64,000 nt of DNA from JAIBJN01 sp963802795 (GTDB lineage: Bacteria; Actinomycetota; Thermoleophilia; Gaiellales; Gaiellaceae). The stretch is from assembly GCA_963802795.1 (NCBI GenBank), contig CAWDJV010000007.1, forward strand, positions 124,001 to 188,000, given 5' to 3'. The notes below the pieces were generated by a model. It worked only from the letters and a program-made list of their open reading frames with translations. It was not told the DNA's origin and made no database searches. Both the position numbers and the translations under genes were made by a program. Below, in pieces: positions 60,794 to 64,000 of this stretch. The first letter of the stretch is position 1. Every line of letters starts with the position of its first letter.

Positions 60794-61603
60794 CTAGCCG
60801 CGCGCGAGCTCTTTGGAGCGCACCATCGCGGCCTGGATCGCGTTTAGGAACGCCGCGCGGACGCCCGCCTGCTCCAGCTCGCGGATAGCCGCGATCGTCG
60901 TTCCGCCTGGAGAGGTGACTGCCTCACGAAGCTCGACCGGATGCATCCTTTCGTCGCGCAAGAGCTTCGCGGTCCCGAGCATCGTCTGCACGACGAGGTC
61001 GGTCGACACCTCACGCGAGAGGCCGAGGAGGATGCCGGCCTCGATCATCGACTCGGCCAGAAGAGCGAAGTAGGCGGGACCCGAGCCCGAGACCGCCGTG
61101 ATGGCGTCCATGTAGTCCTCGTCGACCCGCACGGTGCGGCCCACGCTCCCGAGGACCTCCTCCGCGCGGGCGAGGTGCTCTTCCTCCGCGTGCGCCCCGG
61201 GGGCAATGCCCGCCATTCCCTCGTGGACAGTCATGGGCGTGTTCGGCATCGCCCGGACGACGGGCACCCCGTCGGCCAGATGGTTCTCGATGAGGGCGGT
61301 CGGGATGGCCGCCGCGATGGAGATCACCGTCTGGTCGGCGCTCACGGCGGTTCCGATCTCTGCGAGCAGCCCTTCGATGTCCTGCGGCTTCACGCCGATG
61401 ACGACGATCCCCGCGCCCGAGACCGCGTCGGAGTTGGCGAGCGTCGTCCTGATCCCGTGACGCTCGGAGAGCTCGTCGAGCCGCTCCTGGTGGCGGGCGG
61501 TCGCGACGATCTCGCTTGGATCACGCCACCCGGAGGAGATGACGCCCGCGATCAGGGCCTCGCCGGCCTTGCCGGCGCCGAGCACCGCGAGGGTCCGTTC
61601 CAT
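60794..61603 (-). CDS. proC: Pyrroline-5-carboxylate reductase
   Basis: Encodes 269 residues. Rossmann motif LAVLGAGKAGEALIAGV, VIGVKPQDIEGLL, VVRAMPNTPMTVHEGM and the C-terminal SGSGPAYFALLAESMIEAGILLGL identify ProC, the last step of proline synthesis. The ATG is 8 bases after TAGGGT on this strand, a leaderless arrangement. It is convergent with the deaminase gene and separated from it by 35 bases. Confidence 0.95.
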   Translation of the reverse strand: MERTLAVLGAGKAGEALIAGVISSGWRDPSEIVATARHQERLDELSERHGIRTTLANSDAVSGAGIVVIGVKPQDIEGLLAEIGTAVSADQTVISIAAAIPTALIENHLADGVPVVRAMPNTPMTVHEGMAGIAPGAHAEEEHLARAEEVLGSVGRTVRVDEDYMDAITAVSGSGPAYFALLAESMIEAGILLGLSREVSTDLVVQTMLGTAKLLRDERMHPVELREAVTSPGGTTIAAIRELEQAGVRAAFLNAIQAAMVRSKELARG

Positions 61604-61611
61604 GGCCCGGG

Positions 61612-61617
61612 ACCCTA
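61612..61617 (-). promoter_or_regulatory. -10 element of proC
   Basis: TAGGGT on the minus strand ends 8 bases before the ATG of proC, in the 17-base gap after the transglycosylase stop. Confidence 0.45.
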
Positions 61618-61620
61618 TCG

Positions 61621-62532
61621 CTAGATGCTGCGAGAGAGCGAAAGCACGGCGCGAACGTATATCCGCGTCTCGCCGTAGAGCCCGTGCCGTCGGACAGCTC
61701 TCGCCCCCTGGTAGTAGGAGGCGACCGCCAGCCTCGTGTTGCCACCCCAGAGCCGCAGCAGGTGACGGAGGTAGAGCACCCCTACGCGGATGTTTCCCCG
61801 CACCGTGTGCCGGATGTTCCTGCCGACCAGGACCTCCTCGACGAAGCGCCAGGTCGACGGAATGATCTGCATGACCCCCCACGCTCCCGCCGAGGAGACG
61901 ATGTTGGTCTGGAAGCCCGACTCGATCCAGGCGAGCGCCCGTACCAGCTCCTGGCTGACGCCGTAGCGCGTGGCGATGCGGATGAGCCTGGCCCGAACCT
62001 GGTCGTGGGTCAGATACGGGACCTCTGGACGCGAGGCGCGCCTGTGCCCCGCCGCGCGCCCGTGCGCGAGCGCCCGCCTCGTCACCGGGCCGACGAGCCC
62101 GTCGGCGGCGAGCCCGGCCCTTCGCTGGAATCGGCGTACCGCGCCCAGCGTCATCGGCCCGAACATTCCGTCGACCGTTCCGGTTCGGACACCGCCAAGC
62201 CTGAGACGGAACTGCAGGACCGAGACGTCCCAGCCGACCATGCCGTGGCGGATCACGCGCCTCCCGTAGTCGGGGCGTCCCAGCCGGCCGAGCCTGGCCC
62301 GCGTGCGGGGCCCGGGAACTCCGTCGACCGCGAGGCGATGGCGGCGCTGGAACTTTCGGACGGCGCGGTTGGTGAGCGGCCCGGCGATGCCGTCGATCGC
62401 CCCCGGGTAGAGCCCGTGCGCCCGCATTGCCACCTGGACGGCGGCCGCGGACGGATCGACGACGGCAGGCGCCGGCGCCGCCGCAGCAAGGGCGACCAGG
62501 AACACGACCGCAACGGACCGTCCGGTTCGCAT
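61621..62532 (-). CDS. Secreted lytic transglycosylase with two peptidoglycan-binding domains
   Basis: Encodes 303 residues. The signal peptide (SVAVVFLVALAAAAPAPAV) is followed by two PG_binding_1 repeats (GLYPGAIDGIAGPLTNRAVRKFQRRHRL and the later TGTVDGMFGPMTLGAVRRFQRRAGL) and a C-terminal SLT domain with the catalytic glutamate in LAWIESGFQ and SSAGAWGVMQIIPSTW. It cleaves peptidoglycan glycan strands. A leader of about 190 bases with alternative hairpins precedes it. Confidence 0.9.
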   Translation of the reverse strand: MRTGRSVAVVFLVALAAAAPAPAVVDPSAAAVQVAMRAHGLYPGAIDGIAGPLTNRAVRKFQRRHRLAVDGVPGPRTRARLGRLGRPDYGRRVIRHGMVGWDVSVLQFRLRLGGVRTGTVDGMFGPMTLGAVRRFQRRAGLAADGLVGPVTRRALAHGRAAGHRRASRPEVPYLTHDQVRARLIRIATRYGVSQELVRALAWIESGFQTNIVSSAGAWGVMQIIPSTWRFVEEVLVGRNIRHTVRGNIRVGVLYLRHLLRLWGGNTRLAVASYYQGARAVRRHGLYGETRIYVRAVLSLSRSI

Positions 62533-62721
62533 GGACCGGGTCCATTGGCCGCCGGCGGGCGTTCTCCTCCCCGGGCGCGGTCCGTCTCGGGCCCGGCGCA
62601 GGAAAGGGGGGTAAGCGGGCCGTACCCCCTTGGCCTAGGGAGGCCCGCTCACCCGGGCGGGGCACCGCGAAAGATCGCGGTCCCCATGCGACACACGACC
62701 TGCGGCCGAATCGCGCGCCGC
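62533..62721 (-). promoter_or_regulatory. Structured 5' leader of the transglycosylase gene
   Basis: Three helices in transcript order. A: 62659-62685, 7+4 bp with an AAGA loop region. B: 62611-62621 with 62642-62652, 11 bp with one wobble. C: 62604-62613 with 62623-62631, 9 bp with one bulged G. B and C share bases and cannot coexist. C ends in CCCCCCTTT, like a terminator, while B would prevent it. This is riboswitch or attenuator logic. The conserved sequence of the c-di-AMP (ydaO) class, common before such genes, is not found. Confidence 0.45.
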
Positions 62722-62727
62722 CCTGCC

Positions 62728-62755
62728 AGGATAGCGCTCCTCCCCACTCGTGCAA
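62728..62755 (-). promoter_or_regulatory. Promoter of the transglycosylase leader
   Basis: On the minus strand TTGCAC, a 16-base spacer and TATCCT, with a predicted start near 62721. It lies just downstream of the preceding gene on this strand. Confidence 0.5.
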
Positions 62756-62767
62756 GTTGGAGCGAGG

Positions 62768-63049
62768 TCACGGGAAGAGCGGGAGATAGCGCTCTCGCCA
62801 CTCCTGATCGGTGATCGAGCGACGAAAGAAGTCTTCCAGCACCGCTCGCGGGGAGTCATCGCTCGAACGAGCGAGCAAGCAGACGACAGCCGCGAGCATG
62901 TACTCGAGCAGGTCGGGATCGATCCTGGCGACCCTGATCGCCTGCTCGAAGGCCCAGATCATCTTCTCGCCGTCGGGCCCACCGACGCTCTCCCTGAGCT
63001 CCCGGACGAGGTCGTCGAGTTCGAGGTGGTCCCAATCCATGTCGGTCAT
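62768..63049 (-). CDS. Hypothetical small acidic protein
   Basis: 93 residues (MTDMDWDHLELDDLVRELRES...), acidic and mostly helical, with EYMLAAVVCLLARSSDDSPRAVLEDFFRRSITDQEWRERYLPLF at its C-terminus. No family recognised. GTG 63052 is one codon upstream of the ATG used here. It is followed at once by the promoter of the transglycosylase leader. Codon bias is as in neighbours. Confidence 0.6.
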   Translation of the reverse strand: MTDMDWDHLELDDLVRELRESVGGPDGEKMIWAFEQAIRVARIDPDLLEYMLAAVVCLLARSSDDSPRAVLEDFFRRSITDQEWRERYLPLFP

Positions 63050-63105
63050 CACATCATGATCGGCAGGGAGGGCGGACTCGTTGATCGCGGCCCTTACGGC
63101 CGAAA

Positions 63106-63138
63106 GGAAGCGGCCAGGCTGAGCGCCTGGCCGCTTCC
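63106..63138 (-). terminator. Terminator of the PRC-barrel gene
   Basis: Perfect 13-bp stem (GGAAGCGGCCAGG with its complement) and a 7-base loop, 24 bases beyond the PRC-barrel stop. On the minus strand it is followed by TTTC, so it fits a Rho-independent terminator for that gene. Confidence 0.7.
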
Positions 63139-63161
63139 GAAGCCCCGGGTTGAGTCAGGCC

Positions 63162-63536
63162 CTACGCAGCGAAGCCGCTGCCGCCGGAGCCGTAGTAGCT
63201 TCCGACCTCAGAGCGATACGCGTCGTCTCGGAACGTCGATGCGTCGAACTCGGGAGCGTCCTTGATCTGATCCTTCGTTCGGCCGACGTAGATGCGCTCT
63301 TCGTCGATGTCGATCCGATCGATGACTCCCGCCGGGAGCAGCACCTTCTTCCCGAAGATCCACGGGCCGGTGTCGACGACGAGGTAGCTCGAGCCGACGT
63401 CGTAGGAGGCCTCGTCGACCTTTCCGATGCTGCCGTCAACTGCCTCCACGCCGTAGCCGGTGAGGTCCACGCCCCGGCCGACGTCGGTGCCAAGGGCGTC
63501 CATGTCGCGGTAGGTCCAGATGTCGTTCGTAGCCAT
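63162..63536 (-). CDS. PRC-barrel domain protein
   Basis: Encodes 124 residues. The domain runs from VDLTGYGVEAVDGSIGKVDEASYDVGSSYLVVDTGPWIFGKKVLLPAGVI to DIDEERIYVGRTKDQIKDAPE, the typical PRC-barrel beta layout, with a Gly/Ser/Tyr tail. PRC-barrels occur in RimM and in many small stress-associated proteins of soil Actinobacteria. AGAGAGG precedes the ATG. The GlsB-like gene lies 40 bases upstream on the same strand. Confidence 0.85.
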   Translation of the reverse strand: MATNDIWTYRDMDALGTDVGRGVDLTGYGVEAVDGSIGKVDEASYDVGSSYLVVDTGPWIFGKKVLLPAGVIDRIDIDEERIYVGRTKDQIKDAPEFDASTFRDDAYRSEVGSYYGSGGSGFAA

Positions 63537-63576
63537 GCATTTCCTCTCTTTGGAACGGGTTACCCGATGCGTTCAA

Positions 63577-63852
63577 CTAAACGGCTGTCTGCCGATTCCT
63601 CCCAGTGACGGCCTGCCAAATCAGGAGGAGGACGACGGCGCCGACGATCGCGGCGATCCACGTGCTCCAATCGAAGAACTCGTCGATCGGATCGCCGAAC
63701 CCGATCGCCTGCGCGATGAAGCCGGCGAGTAGAGCACCTGCCACTCCGACGAGCCCTGCCACGATGATCCCGCCCGGCTGATCTCCGGGAAGGATCGCCT
63801 GGGCGATAAGACCTGCAAGCAGACCCAGGATGATCCAACCGATGATTCCCAA
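63577..63852 (-). CDS. GlsB/YeaQ/YmgE-family stress membrane protein
   Basis: Encodes 91 residues. MGIIGWIILGLLAGLIAQAILPGDQPGG, then IIVAGLVGVAGALLAGFIAQAIG and a third helix, are characteristic of the transglycosylase-associated/YeaQ family of small membrane proteins. TTG at 63852 is chosen because GAGGAGG lies 8 bases upstream and homologues begin here; an upstream ATG at 63912 gives a non-hydrophobic extension. Beyond it, to the right edge, I see no gene. Confidence 0.83.
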   Translation of the reverse strand: MGIIGWIILGLLAGLIAQAILPGDQPGGIIVAGLVGVAGALLAGFIAQAIGFGDPIDEFFDWSTWIAAIVGAVVLLLIWQAVTGRNRQTAV

Positions 63853-64000
63853 ACCCCATACCTCCTCGTCACGGCCTGTGGCCGAATGAGCCAAGGCCGA
63901 GTAGATGTCCATCCCTTGCGAACTTGAAACCCATCTCGACGCCGAATCTGCGAGAGCGATTCCTCAGACGACAGAAGCGCCGTCGGGGCGCCACCACTCG

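Noticed and set aside
62533..62721. A ydaO/c-di-AMP riboswitch before the transglycosylase
   Set aside because: The expected conserved cores (GGGGUGAAUCC-like and GUCAGCUAAC-like) are absent on the transcribed strand; only the gene context fits.

Overview
The window is very GC-rich DNA that is almost fully coding, with no rRNA, tRNA, phage or transposon that I can see. Gene content and order point to an Actinomycetota lineage outside the classical Streptomyces/Mycobacterium group, most likely Thermoleophilia or a Rubrobacter-like relative. This is an inference from the recA-recX-miaB-miaA-dapF-hflX order, the MurT/GatD lipid II amidation pair, a GarA-like FHA protein next to an FtsR-like MerR regulator, a single-motif RsiG-like protein, a DUF5995 protein and two RpoD-type sigma factors. 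No taxonomic marker gene was searched.

Layout. 1-9.1 kb: translation and RNA metabolism (infB end, DUF503, rbfA, nrnA, truB, an MFS transporter, ribF, rpsO, pnp) with a convergent gamma-glutamyltransferase. 9.1-15.8 kb: EamA exporter, geranylgeranyl-reductase-family protein, M16 protease, dapB, dapA and RNase J. 15.8-27 kb: enolase-superfamily protein, ribokinase, nucleoside hydrolase, FtsK, and a BMP-type nucleoside ABC importer whose two permeases are both frameshifted as read. 27-33 kb: RodZ-like protein, CinA, ThpR, RecA, RecX, RNase Y. 33-36 kb: a large secreted nuclease set into otherwise conserved synteny. 36-42.6 kb: miaB, miaA, dapF, dapL, hflX, dut, NUDIX. 42.6-49.2 kb: gatD-murT, a homing-endonuclease-repeat protein, a class II amidotransferase, and two sigma factors around a PHP phosphatase. 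49.4-54.5 kb: an accessory stretch with an Xre/RES toxin-antitoxin operon coupled to DUF5995, a putative glycoside hydrolase, a DnaA-box-like cluster, a candidate small RNA and several unknown proteins. 54.5-64 kb: rsiG-like/garA/ftsR/apt signalling operon, manC-phosphomutase fusion with pgsA, hutF-like deaminase, proC, lytic transglycosylase with a structured leader, and small stress or membrane proteins.

How the genes work together. dapA, dapB, dapL and dapF make a short aminotransferase route to meso-diaminopimelate; MurT/GatD amidates lipid II; the transglycosylase and RodZ-like protein act on the wall. Nucleoside importer, nucleoside hydrolase and ribokinase form a salvage chain. RNase J, RNase Y and PNPase, plus NrnA, cover much of RNA decay.

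Two genome-scale signals stand out. First, many genes begin 5-8 bases after a TANNNT (or CATAAT) hexamer, which implies pervasive leaderless transcription, and three divergent gene pairs share a symmetric ANNNTANNNT box that could fire both ways. Second, nine apparent single-base frameshifts fall in eight genes, several of them essential, which argues for sequence or assembly errors rather than decay. The most interesting individual leads are a DapF with both catalytic cysteines replaced by serine, the RsiG-like/GarA/FtsR/Apt operon, the TA-DUF5995 operon with a perfect operator palindrome, and the noncoding 52.3-52.6 kb region.
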